From Chloroflexota bacterium (GTDB lineage Bacteria > Chloroflexota > Anaerolineae > Caldilineales > Caldilineaceae): a stretch of DNA of 8,423 bases. Positions within the stretch are counted from its first letter, which is position 1. Each line of letters starts with the position of its first letter. The position numbers and the translations under genes are program-made. Location of the stretch: positions 1 to 8,423 of the forward strand of contig JACQGT010000011.1 of NCBI GenBank assembly GCA_016199425.1, read 5' to 3'. The notes under the pieces are model-generated. The model ran no database searches and was not told the origin of the DNA. It saw nothing but the letters and a program-made list of their open reading frames with translations. Shown here piece by piece: positions 1 to 5,797 of the stretch.

Positions 1-1691
1 AGCGCCTCCCGGGCCTTGCGCAGGGCCAGCCACCCCTGTTCGCCGGACGGAGCGACGACCACCAAAGCGTGGATCATCTGCTCGGAGGCAAGATTCCAGG
101 CTTCAGTCTCGTCTTTTACCGAGACAATGTGGTAGTTGTCCAGATAACGCTCGAACAGGCGGTTGATGGCAGGCTCATTGGACAGTACAGCAACAGTCAT
201 TGGCCCGGTTCTATTCTCAGGCAAAATCACCCACGTCTCCCAGGCAGGCGGCGCGCGACCGATTCCCAAATCCGCCCTCAACGGTAGCGTAAAGGTGAAG
301 GTTGTTCCCCCTGCCTGTTCGCTCTTCACCCCCATACGCCCGCCGTGTAATTCCACAAAATCCCGACAAATTGCCAGTCCCAGACCGCTGCCCACAGCGT
401 CGTTCTGTTGGGAGCCGCTCAGACGGCTGAACTCCTGAAAGACTTTGGGCAGGTCCTGCTGGCTGATGCCGACGCCTGTGTCGGTTACCGTAACGGTGAC
501 TTCCCGTTCATCCGCACTGGCGGTAATCGTCACACCACCCTGCCAGGTAAAGCGGGATGCGTTGTTGAGCAGATTGATCAACACCTGACGGACACGGGTG
601 CGATCCGCTTCCACCCTGGGCAGATCATCGGGAATGTGTATGCGCAGCCACAGATTTTTGTTGGTATAAAGGGTGCTGACCGTATTGATGGCCTCGTCGA
701 TCACTTCGGCCAGGGAGAGGGGTGCCCTGATCAGACCCATCCGTCCGGCCTCGATCTGGCTTAGGTCCAGCACATCGTCGATGAGGTTGGAGAGATGACG
801 GGCATTGCGATAGATCGATTGCACATCGCCCCGATAGGGTCGCGGCAGAGGCACCTCGCCATACGTTTGCGGGGCCAAGGCCATCATTTCGCTGAAGCCG
901 ATGATGAGGTTGAGAGGCGTGCGCAGTTCATGGCTGATATTGGCCGCGAATTCGGCTTTCAGACAACGGGCTTCGTTGGCAGCCCGCCGCGCTCGCTCCA
1001 GCTCAAATGTCATCGACTTCAGCCGCTTATTGCTGATGTCCAGTTCTTTGACGGCCTGGGCCAGCTTTGCCCGGTGTTCTTGGGCCTCCTCGCGCTGCTG
1101 TTGCGCGTGCATATAGTTCATCCACGTCCAGTGCAGGGTTGTGCGCGTGGGGTATGTGGCCGTCCACAGAAAAGCCGCCAGAAGGAAATTAAAAATGACG
1201 GTGACCCACAAGACCGACAGCGGGACGGGCGGAAGCAGGGCCGGCAGCGGGTTGATGTATAGCCCCAGACTGATGACCAGCGCGCTCGCAAAGCCGGCCT
1301 GTGGACCGATCAGCAGTCCTGTCACGCCGCACGCCAGCGCCACGAAGATGAGAAATAGCGAGTTGCCCAAAGCCCAGGCCATCATCACGACAGTGACAAT
1401 GACACCGACAGTGTAGATGAAAACTGCGCTCAGAATACCCAGCCGGTCAACCGACCAGGACGCGGCTAGCCCGCACAGCACCAGCGTCAGGGGGCTAAGC
1501 AACGATAGAAAGCGCACGCTCTGGGCATCGACAGTTTCAATGGTTGTGCCCAGATAGATCAACCACACAATGGCGGCCACAGTACCGGTCGCCACCAGGC
1601 GCTGGAGTGCGCTGGTGCGCAGCCACTGCATATTCTGCGCGTGGTCGTACTCGTATACGAAATCCCCCATCTTTTTTGTCGTCGCTGCCAT
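1..1691 (-). CDS. Membrane-bound sensor histidine kinase with C-terminal degenerate receiver-like domain (partial, runs off left edge)
   Basis: Two-component sensor kinase; 563 residues are visible and the C-terminus lies outside the window. About six hydrophobic helices lie at residues 33-50, 58-79, 85-106, 111-128, 131-150 and 157-179, with no sizeable extracytoplasmic loop, so the membrane bundle itself is the likely sensor. A charged coiled-coil linker (about 193-245) leads to the DHp helix with NISHELRTPLN (phospho-acceptor His254). The ATPase domain keeps the N box (NLLNNASRFT, Asn373/Asn377), the G1 box DTGVGI (404-409) and the G2 box GSGLGLA (434-440), so it should be catalytically competent. 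From about 498 a receiver-like fold begins, but the acidic pair is replaced (VLSNE) and the phospho-acceptor position reads VVVAP, with Ala547 in place of Asp. The start at 1691 is set by a strong Shine-Dalgarno. It lies 81 bp downstream of the aldo/keto reductase on the same strand and could be co-transcribed. The ligand and partner regulator are unknown. Confidence 0.9.
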   Translation of the reverse strand, partial: MAATTKKMGDFVYEYDHAQNMQWLRTSALQRLVATGTVAAIVWLIYLGTTIETVDAQSVRFLSLLSPLTLVLCGLAASWSVDRLGILSAVFIYTVGVIVTVVMMAWALGNSLFLIFVALACGVTGLLIGPQAGFASALVISLGLYINPLPALLPPVPLSVLWVTVIFNFLLAAFLWTATYPTRTTLHWTWMNYMHAQQQREEAQEHRAKLAQAVKELDISNKRLKSMTFELERARRAANEARCLKAEFAANISHELRTPLNLIIGFSEMMALAPQTYGEVPLPRPYRGDVQSIYRNARHLSNLIDDVLDLSQIEAGRMGLIRAPLSLAEVIDEAINTVSTLYTNKNLWLRIHIPDDLPRVEADRTRVRQVLINLLNNASRFTWQGGVTITASADEREVTVTVTDTGVGISQQDLPKVFQEFSRLSGSQQNDAVGSGLGLAICRDFVELHGGRMGVKSEQAGGTTFTFTLPLRADLGIGRAPPAWETWVILPENRTGPMTVAVLSNEPAINRLFERYLDNYHIVSVKDETEAWNLASEQMIHALVVVAPSGEQGWLALRKAREA

Positions 1692-1703
1692 AGATCCTCC
1701 CCC
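1692..1703 (-). promoter_or_regulatory. Shine-Dalgarno of the histidine kinase
   Basis: On the minus strand the sequence GGGGGAGG (1703 to 1696) lies four bases before the ATG at 1691. This near-perfect ribosome binding site fixes the kinase start, 25 residues before the end of the short soluble N-terminus. The kinase has no alternative start with a comparable site. Confidence 0.75.
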
Positions 1704-1772
1704 TTTGACACGTCCTTACCCAGCGTACTCTGCCACCGTTTTCCCGTGTCCTACTTCCCGTTTCCCGCTTCC
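1692..1772. other. Short intergenic region with repeated CGGGAA units
   Basis: This 81-bp gap between the aldo/keto reductase stop and the kinase start holds the kinase ribosome binding site. On the minus strand it also holds three copies of CGGGAA (plus-strand TTCCCG at about 1741-1746, 1755-1760 and 1762-1767) in a purine-rich run. No convincing terminator hairpin or promoter is seen, which is compatible with read-through from the reductase into the kinase. Confidence 0.4.
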
Positions 1773-2762
1773 TCACCGCATCCGCGACGGCGACATCCAC
1801 ATATCCGGATTGCCGCCCAGCGCCCGCTTCACCGGCTCAGTGACCCGGTTCAACTCTGCCACCACATCCGCCGACAGATCCAATTCCAAGGCGGGTAGGT
1901 TCCACGCTACTTCTTCCGGTTTGCGCGCCCCCACCAACAGTGATGTGACCCCTGGCTGCTGCCTCACCCACGCCAAGGCAACCGCGGCCATCGGCTGTCC
2001 CAGGCCGCCGGCAATGCGCCGCACCTCGGCCAGCGCGGCGAAGACCTCCGCCTCGCAGCCCGCCTCCCCATGCTGGGACTGGGGACGGCTACCCGCATAG
2101 AGACGGGTGCGGGCCAGACCCTCCGGCGCGTCGTCCGCCGAGGCATAGCGCCCGGTGAGCAGTCCCTGGGCCAGGGGGCTGTAGCAGATAATCCCCACGC
2201 CCTTTTCCACGCAAAGAGGCTGCACGCCTTTCTCGATCACCCGCCAAAGCAGACTAAAGGGCATCTGATCCGTCACCACTGGGATCAGTTCCAGAATGGC
2301 GGACAGGTCCTGCACAGCGAAGTTGCTGACGCCGATGGCGCGAACTTTGCCCTGGCGTTGCAGGCTTTCCAGTGCGCCAACCGTCTCTTCCAGGGGGACA
2401 GCCCAGTTGGGCCAATGAATCTGGTAGAGGTCGATGTAGTCGGTCTGCAAATTGCGCAGGCTACGCTCACAAGCAGCAATCACATCCCCCGCGGCCAGAT
2501 GGGATGGGCTGACTTTCGTCGCAATGACCGCCTCGTGGCGGCGGCCTAGCAGTCCCCGGCCCAGCACCCGCTCGGAGTGACCCGCTTCGTAGCCTTCCGC
2601 CGTGTCGAAAAAATTGATGCCCGCGTCCAGTGCGACGTGGACCGTGGCGATGGAGTCGTCGTCGCTCTGCTCCCCCCACACTTTGCCCCCGGCGAAGGGC
2701 CAACAGCCCAATGCCATCACCGAAACGTCGATGCCTGTGTTGCCCAGTTTGCGGTAGATCAT
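1773..2762 (-). CDS. Aldo/keto reductase family oxidoreductase
   Basis: A 329-residue TIM-barrel NAD(P)H-dependent oxidoreductase of the usual family length. It opens with the family signature MIYRKLGNTGIDVSVMALG. The catalytic tetrad is complete: Asp53 and Tyr58 in NFFDTAEGYEAG, Lys83 in VIATKV and His116 in DLYQIHWP. The C-terminal cofactor region VGARKPEEVAWNL is present. The best matching style is the YhdN/IolS/general stress group of bacterial reductases; the substrate, probably a carbonyl compound or sugar, cannot be read from sequence. The open frame extends upstream to 2936, but the conserved N-terminus starts at the ATG at 2762, and the extra residues would cross the promoter of the divergent gene. 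A weak GAAAGG site lies about 10 bases upstream of that ATG. It could share a transcript with the histidine kinase that follows. The substrate and any link to the kinase are unknown. Confidence 0.93.
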   Translation of the reverse strand: MIYRKLGNTGIDVSVMALGCWPFAGGKVWGEQSDDDSIATVHVALDAGINFFDTAEGYEAGHSERVLGRGLLGRRHEAVIATKVSPSHLAAGDVIAACERSLRNLQTDYIDLYQIHWPNWAVPLEETVGALESLQRQGKVRAIGVSNFAVQDLSAILELIPVVTDQMPFSLLWRVIEKGVQPLCVEKGVGIICYSPLAQGLLTGRYASADDAPEGLARTRLYAGSRPQSQHGEAGCEAEVFAALAEVRRIAGGLGQPMAAVALAWVRQQPGVTSLLVGARKPEEVAWNLPALELDLSADVVAELNRVTEPVKRALGGNPDMWMSPSRMR

Positions 2763-2795
2763 TTTGGGATACCTTTCGGGAAATTTTGTGTACGG

Positions 2796-2824
2796 TTGTT
2801 CAGCCGCTCGAATTGTGTTACACT
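2796..2824 (+). promoter_or_regulatory. Candidate sigma-70-type promoter of the two-gene cassette
   Basis: A TTGTTC box (2796-2801) is separated by 17 bp from TACACT (2819-2824), which is preceded by TG at 2816-2817 as in an extended -10 element. Spacing is ideal, and transcription would begin about 25-30 bases before the cassette's first start codon. A perfect 5-bp inverted repeat (CACTG-CCGC-CAGTG, 2821-2834) overlaps the -10 box and the probable start site, a position suited to an operator. Visual match only. Confidence 0.5.
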
Positions 2825-2860
2825 GCCGCCAGTGCCGCAGAGTAAACGGACAAAGTGAAA

Positions 2861-3325
2861 ATGAACGCAATGATCCTTCTCGACAAAATCGACCTGCCGG
2901 AATCCGGCCCGGCGGAGATTCAGATCGCGCGCTCATTTACGATTGGCATCAGCGCCACCCAGGCCCGGCGCAGAGTCAATGGCTGGCTGGCGATGAAAGT
3001 CTCCACGTCTATGCTGGGTGACACCCCGTCGCTGGTCGTCGCTGACCGGATCGTCTGGCGGGTTCCCATCCTATTTACAGCAACACACGTGGGGCCGGTG
3101 GGCACTGTCGGGTCCGTTGACGTGGACGTCGAGAGCGGCGAAATCCTCCCAGAGACGGCCAACATCGAAGAAATGTATTGCCGGGCGGAGGAGTTGGCGC
3201 AGACGCTGCCTCCCTTCAAGTTGCGCGAGGTGCCCCCAGAATATCTGGCAAAAGATATACCCATCACCCCAATTGAACCTCAGGGAAATCTGGCAGACTT
3301 CATCGCCACCCTACGAGAGTCCTAA
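2861..3325 (+). CDS. Hypothetical small protein, PepSY-like, partner of the adjacent C39 peptidase
   Basis: A 154-residue protein I do not recognise by name. It has no signal peptide or membrane segment, so it is probably cytoplasmic. The middle looks like one compact alpha/beta domain: a helix with ARRRVNGWLAMKV (about 35-47), a strand with DRIVWRVPILF (62-72), then the glycine-rich turn GPVGTVGSVDVDVESGEIL (78-96). The order 'vW.V...g.vgsVdVDv.tGei' recalls the strands of PepSY/propeptide-like domains, which act as protease inhibitors in other families; this is a weak resemblance, not an assignment. The C-terminal 55 residues are charged and proline-rich (PPFKLREVPPEYLAKDIP) and may be extended. 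The start is uncertain: GTG at 2855 is in frame with ATG at 2861, and only a weak GGA (2848-2850) precedes them. Its stop is 5 bases before the peptidase start, so the two are almost surely co-translated. Confidence 0.8.
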   Translation: MNAMILLDKIDLPESGPAEIQIARSFTIGISATQARRRVNGWLAMKVSTSMLGDTPSLVVADRIVWRVPILFTATHVGPVGTVGSVDVDVESGEILPETANIEEMYCRAEELAQTLPPFKLREVPPEYLAKDIPITPIEPQGNLADFIATLRES

Positions 3326-3330
3326 CCCCA

Positions 3331-3813
3331 GTGTTTTTCAACCCTCCATCACCGATCAATCTACCCGTTCCGCTGATACGGCAGCGTCGTCCGGGCGAAT
3401 GCCTGGTTGCATGCGTAGCAATGCTGTACGCTTCCTGGAACATCCGTTTTTCGTATGACGAACTGAAAACGGATCTCAGGATTCGCCCCAACGCAGGTAG
3501 CCCATTGGAAAATGTCAGGCAACTCTCCCCGAAAGGGTTCGCTGTGTACTTTCAGCGCAGAGGAACATTCGCAAACCTCTATGGGATGCTTGAACGTGGC
3601 TGGCCGTCTATTGTCAGCGTGCAAGCTGGCGAATTCCCCTATTGGCAAGAGCCGCCGACGCAACACGCGGTTGTTGTCGTTGGCATGATAGACGACAACA
3701 TTTTGGTAAACGATCCAACTTTCGCAGATGCGCCCCTTGCCATTCCCTACGGCGACTTCGACCTGGCCTGGTTGGAGATGGATGAAGCTTTTGCCGTCAT
3801 TGCACCCGCCTAA
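3331..3813 (+). CDS. Small C39-type (papain-like) cysteine peptidase
   Basis: A 160-residue protein formed almost entirely of one papain-like fold of the C39/C39-like type. The active-site pattern is complete: oxyanion Gln18 six residues before the nucleophile Cys24 in RQRRPGECLVACVAML, His112 in PTQHAVVVVGM and Asp128 in ILVNDPTF. The spacing is that of the leader-cleaving domain of bacteriocin exporters, but no ABC-transporter or membrane part, no double-glycine leader peptide and no signal peptide is present, so it is a stand-alone cytoplasmic enzyme of unknown target. The start is GTG at 3331, five bases after the previous gene's stop, with only a distant GAGAG upstream, so it probably relies on translational coupling. 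Its stop overlaps the stop of the convergent enolase-superfamily gene. A protease/inhibitor or modification pair with the preceding protein is a reasonable guess, unproven. Confidence 0.85.
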   Translation: MFFNPPSPINLPVPLIRQRRPGECLVACVAMLYASWNIRFSYDELKTDLRIRPNAGSPLENVRQLSPKGFAVYFQRRGTFANLYGMLERGWPSIVSVQAGEFPYWQEPPTQHAVVVVGMIDDNILVNDPTFADAPLAIPYGDFDLAWLEMDEAFAVIAPA

Positions 3814-4964
3814 CTGCTCCTGCGCCGGGCCACACTCAACGCGGCTACTGCCGACTCGTCGATCTCCACCCCCAGCCCCGGACCCGTGGGCACAGCCAGA
3901 AAGCCGCCGCTCTGCTCAAAGGGTGTGGCGATCTTTTCCCGGATGGGACTGGGCGTGCGGTCAAACTCCATCACCGGCTCCTGCTGATAGGGGAGCGGGT
4001 TGCGCGCCGGCGGACAGGACGGGATCGTGGCGGCCACGTGCAGGCTGGCCGCGATCATCACCGGCGAACCCCAGACGTGGGGATTGCACAGAATGCCGAA
4101 GGCGTTGGCCATCTGGGCCACCCGGTGCAGTTCGGTGACGCCGCCCACATTCACCACATCTGGCTGCAAAATATCCACGGCCCGCCGTCCGATATACTCC
4201 TTGCACTCGAAACGGGTGCGCAGATTTTCGCCGCCCGCAATCGCCAGCGGGAGTGCATTCTTCACCTGCAAATAGCCGTCCACATCCTTCGCGCCCACCG
4301 GCTCCTCGAACCAGAAGACCTCCAATGCGTCCAGCTCCCGGCCAATGCGGATGGCGGTTGCCGCGTTGTAGGACTGATTGGCGTCCACCATCAGGAAAAT
4401 ATCCGGCCCGATCACCTCCCGGATAGCAGCCACCCGCTCGATGTCCTCAGCCACAGACAGCCCGCCCACTTTCGTCTTCATCCCCCGGAAGCCCAGCTCC
4501 ACGTAGAGACGGGCTTCGTCCAGCAGCCGGTCGGGGAACTCACCTTCCGTATAGTAGAGACCGGTGGCGTAGACCGCGATGCTCTCCCGCACCTGCCCAC
4601 CCAGCAGAGCGCAGATGGGCAGCCCCGCGGCTTTGCCCGCAATGTCCCACAGGGCGATGTCCACCGCACTGATGGCGCTGCCGCCGAAGCCACCGGCCAG
4701 GTTGGCGTTGTAAAGTTGATGGAACATCCGCTCCCACAGACCGTTGCGCTGCACAGGGTCCGCGCCCAGGAGGAACGGCGCAAAACCGTCGTGGAGCAGA
4801 GCCGCGGCCGGGCTGCTCAGCCCTTCACCCCAGCCCACAATGCCGTCGTCAGTGGTGATCTTCACCAGCCCGGTGTGTCGGCGGTCGATCCAGCCCTGGG
4901 ACCAGCCAAAAGGAATGGCGATGGGTGCTTCCAACAAAAAACTCTCGATGGATGCAATGCGCAT
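3810..4964 (-). CDS. Mandelate racemase/muconate lactonizing enzyme family protein (D-galactarolactone cycloisomerase-like)
   Basis: A 384-residue enolase-superfamily enzyme with the N-terminal capping domain (1-125) and a (beta/alpha)7-beta barrel. All mandelate racemase-subgroup residues are visible: the KxK motif Lys163/Lys165 (GMKTKVG), Mg2+ ligands Asp194 (VDANQ), Glu220 (WFEEP) and Glu246 (GGEN), and the Asp269/His296 dyad (LQPDV, NPHVWGS). These enzymes abstract a proton alpha to a carboxylate. The C-terminal stretch with EPVMEFDRT and a later PTGPGLGVEI closely resembles, from memory, Agrobacterium D-galactarolactone cycloisomerase, so a role in sugar-acid or lactone catabolism is likely; the exact substrate is not. 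The frame is open back to 5024, but the ATG at 4964 begins the conserved MRIASIESFLLE and has GAGGA 8 bases upstream. No sugar-acid transporter or aldolase lies in the window to confirm a pathway. Confidence 0.92.
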   Translation of the reverse strand: MRIASIESFLLEAPIAIPFGWSQGWIDRRHTGLVKITTDDGIVGWGEGLSSPAAALLHDGFAPFLLGADPVQRNGLWERMFHQLYNANLAGGFGGSAISAVDIALWDIAGKAAGLPICALLGGQVRESIAVYATGLYYTEGEFPDRLLDEARLYVELGFRGMKTKVGGLSVAEDIERVAAIREVIGPDIFLMVDANQSYNAATAIRIGRELDALEVFWFEEPVGAKDVDGYLQVKNALPLAIAGGENLRTRFECKEYIGRRAVDILQPDVVNVGGVTELHRVAQMANAFGILCNPHVWGSPVMIAASLHVAATIPSCPPARNPLPYQQEPVMEFDRTPSPIREKIATPFEQSGGFLAVPTGPGLGVEIDESAVAALSVARRRSS

Positions 4965-5051
4965 GAAAGGGTCCTCACAAGAGCGGAAGGTGGTAGGTGG
5001 AAAATCGAGAGTTGCAGGCGGCACGTTTTGTCTTGAGAAACGTAGAGCAGT

Positions 5052-5080
5052 ATTGTATAGGAGATAGCCCAGTTGAGCAA
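5052..5080 (-). promoter_or_regulatory. Candidate promoter of the enolase-superfamily gene
   Basis: On the minus strand, TTGCTC (5080 to 5075) and TACAAT (5057 to 5052) are separated by 17 bp. The -10 box matches the consensus at five of six bases; the -35 box matches only in TTG. A start site near 5045 would give a leader of about 80 bases. Visual match only. Confidence 0.35.
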
Positions 5081-5124
5081 TCCACCTCCACGTATGGGTA
5101 TATCTTCAAACTTTGCGCGCCTGA

Positions 5125-5183
5125 TTCCGGGAATGGACCAGGCGATCTCCGGCCTACGAACTGGTGCTGGTTCATTCCCGGAA
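5125..5183. repeat. 17-bp inverted repeat with 25-bp spacer; two TTCCsGGAA palindromes
   Basis: Left arm 5125-5141 (TTCCGGGAATGGACCAG) and right arm 5167-5183 (CTGGTTCATTCCCGGAA) pair at 16 of 17 positions. Each arm ends in its own palindrome, TTCC-G-GGAA (centre 5129) and TTCC-C-GGAA (centre 5179), with centres 50 bp apart. It lies between two divergently transcribed genes, so a paired operator is more likely than a terminator. A small mobile palindrome is an alternative. Confidence 0.65.
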
Positions 5184-5244
5184 AAAGAACCGCACTCTTC
5201 CACATCTTGCCTGTTACACGGGCAGAAATACCATCTTCATAGTA

Positions 5245-5294
5245 TTGTAATCGCATCAGAATGGTATAAACTGAGAAAGTGATCTTTGTAATCG
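5245..5294. repeat. 9-bp direct repeat TTGTAATCG flanking the operon promoter
   Basis: Perfect copies of TTGTAATCG lie at 5245-5253 and 5286-5294, 41 bp apart (close to four helical turns), one on each side of the extended -10 element at 5262-5270. The arrangement suits a regulator binding twice on the same DNA face, but a 9-bp repeat in AT-rich DNA can also be chance. Confidence 0.35.
5262..5270 (+). promoter_or_regulatory. Extended -10 promoter element of the chemosensory operon
   Basis: TGGTATAAA (5262-5270) fits TGnTATAAT with one mismatch in the hexamer. No good -35 box is seen at 17 bp, which is usual for extended -10 promoters. It lies about 60 bp before the response regulator start. 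Confidence 0.45.
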
Positions 5295-5317
5295 TCTTCT
5301 ATATGACCTTGTGAGAT

Positions 5318-5332
5318 GGGGAGGCAGCCATA
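5318..5332 (+). promoter_or_regulatory. Strong Shine-Dalgarno followed by an apparent ATA start codon
   Basis: GGGGAGG (5318-5324) is followed five bases later by ATA at 5330-5332. The position is exactly where ATG would be expected, and the codons that follow (ATA AAA CCA AGA AGA CTC CTG) encode the missing first strand of the receiver. The frame is closed by TGA at 5312-5314, and no ATG, GTG or TTG lies between that stop and GTG at 5354. Confidence 0.65.
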
Positions 5333-5797
5333 AAACCAAGAAGACTCCTGCTGGTGGACGACCACCCCCTGCTATTGCGCGTGGTTGCCGATTACTTACG
5401 CGAGTTTTGTGCCGGCGAGGTGACGGTTCAGGGCACAGCCAGTGACGGCGAGGAAGCCCTGGCCCTCGCGCGATATCTGCGGCCGGATGTGATCCTGCTC
5501 GACCTCAACATACCCGCCCTGCCCGGGCTGGAAGTCATCCCGCGTCTGCGCGTTATCCTCCCCGAGGCGGGCATTATTGTGATGACGCTACACGGCCTGG
5601 CCCCCTACCGCCAGGCGGCGCTCGCCGCTTGCGCAAACGAGTTCGTGGACAAGACGGCCTTGAGCGCTGAATTGCTGCCGGCGATCCGCCGGGTGGCCGA
5701 CCCACGTGCCAGTCAATCGCCCCGCGATCGGCCCGAATCGGCAGGGACATTGCCGGTTCACAGGGGTGTTGACCAGACCGGAGGAGAACACAAATGA
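5330..5797 (+). CDS. Stand-alone response regulator, NarL-type receiver domain without output domain (apparent ATA start)
   Basis: A single receiver domain of about 120 residues plus a polar C-terminal tail, 155 residues in all if translated from ATA. All phosphotransfer residues are present: Asp10/Asp11 in LLLVDDHP, phospho-acceptor Asp58 in VILLDLNIP, Thr86 in VMTLH and Lys108 in FVDK. DDHPLLLRVVADYL and the Y-R-x-A-A-L pattern are typical of NarL/FixJ receivers, yet no helix-turn-helix follows; the tail (about 124-155) is rich in Arg, Pro, Ser and Gly and looks disordered. Being first in an operon with CheW and CheR, it is probably the CheY-like output or phosphate sink of this pathway. 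The nearest conventional start, GTG at 5354, would begin at the acidic pair and delete the whole first beta strand, so it is unlikely. Its stop overlaps the next start by 4 bp (ATGA, 5794-5797). Confidence 0.85.
   Translation: MKPRRLLLVDDHPLLLRVVADYLREFCAGEVTVQGTASDGEEALALARYLRPDVILLDLNIPALPGLEVIPRLRVILPEAGIIVMTLHGLAPYRQAALAACANEFVDKTALSAELLPAIRRVADPRASQSPRDRPESAGTLPVHRGVDQTGGEHK

Larger units (their letters stand above)
4965..5329. other. Divergent intergenic region (365 bp) between the enolase-superfamily gene and the chemosensory operon
   Basis: No convincing coding sequence. The left third (4981-5015) is purine-rich on the plus strand with GGTGG repeats. The middle has an inverted repeat (5125-5183). 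The right third (about 5215-5310) is clearly AT-richer than its surroundings and holds an extended -10 element and a direct repeat. Both flanking genes start outward from here, so this is a two-way promoter region and not a terminator. Confidence 0.7.

Noticed and set aside
408..1416. Several plus-strand open frames across the left part of the window
   Set aside because: They are antisense to the histidine kinase, whose H, N, G1 and G2 boxes read through without interruption on the minus strand.
2763..2936. A longer aldo/keto reductase N-terminus starting at 2936
   Set aside because: The extension has no family similarity, runs through the divergent promoter, and overlaps the neighbouring gene. 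The conserved start is at 2762.
3331..3813. Bacteriocin export system
   Set aside because: The C39 domain is alone: no ABC transporter, no membrane protein and no double-glycine leader peptide gene is found nearby.
4965..5024. Upstream start at 5024 for the enolase-superfamily gene
   Set aside because: The extra 20 residues are not conserved-looking, and a good ribosome site precedes the ATG at 4964.
4038..5036. A 332-codon open frame on the plus strand, antisense to the enolase-superfamily gene
   Set aside because: Its product is His/Pro/Arg-rich with no domain, and the minus strand carries a complete catalytic enzyme. It is a shadow of high-GC codon use.
5125..5183. The inverted repeat as a transcription terminator
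   Set aside because: Both flanking genes start, not end, here, and no T-run follows either arm.
4997..5282. Small plus-strand open frames in the divergent intergenic region (4997-5242 and 5073-5282)
   Set aside because: No ribosome sites, no recognisable domain, and they run over the inverted repeat and promoter elements.
5354..5797. Response regulator starting at GTG 5354
   Set aside because: This deletes the first beta strand of the receiver and has no ribosome site at the right distance, while a strong one precedes ATA 5330.
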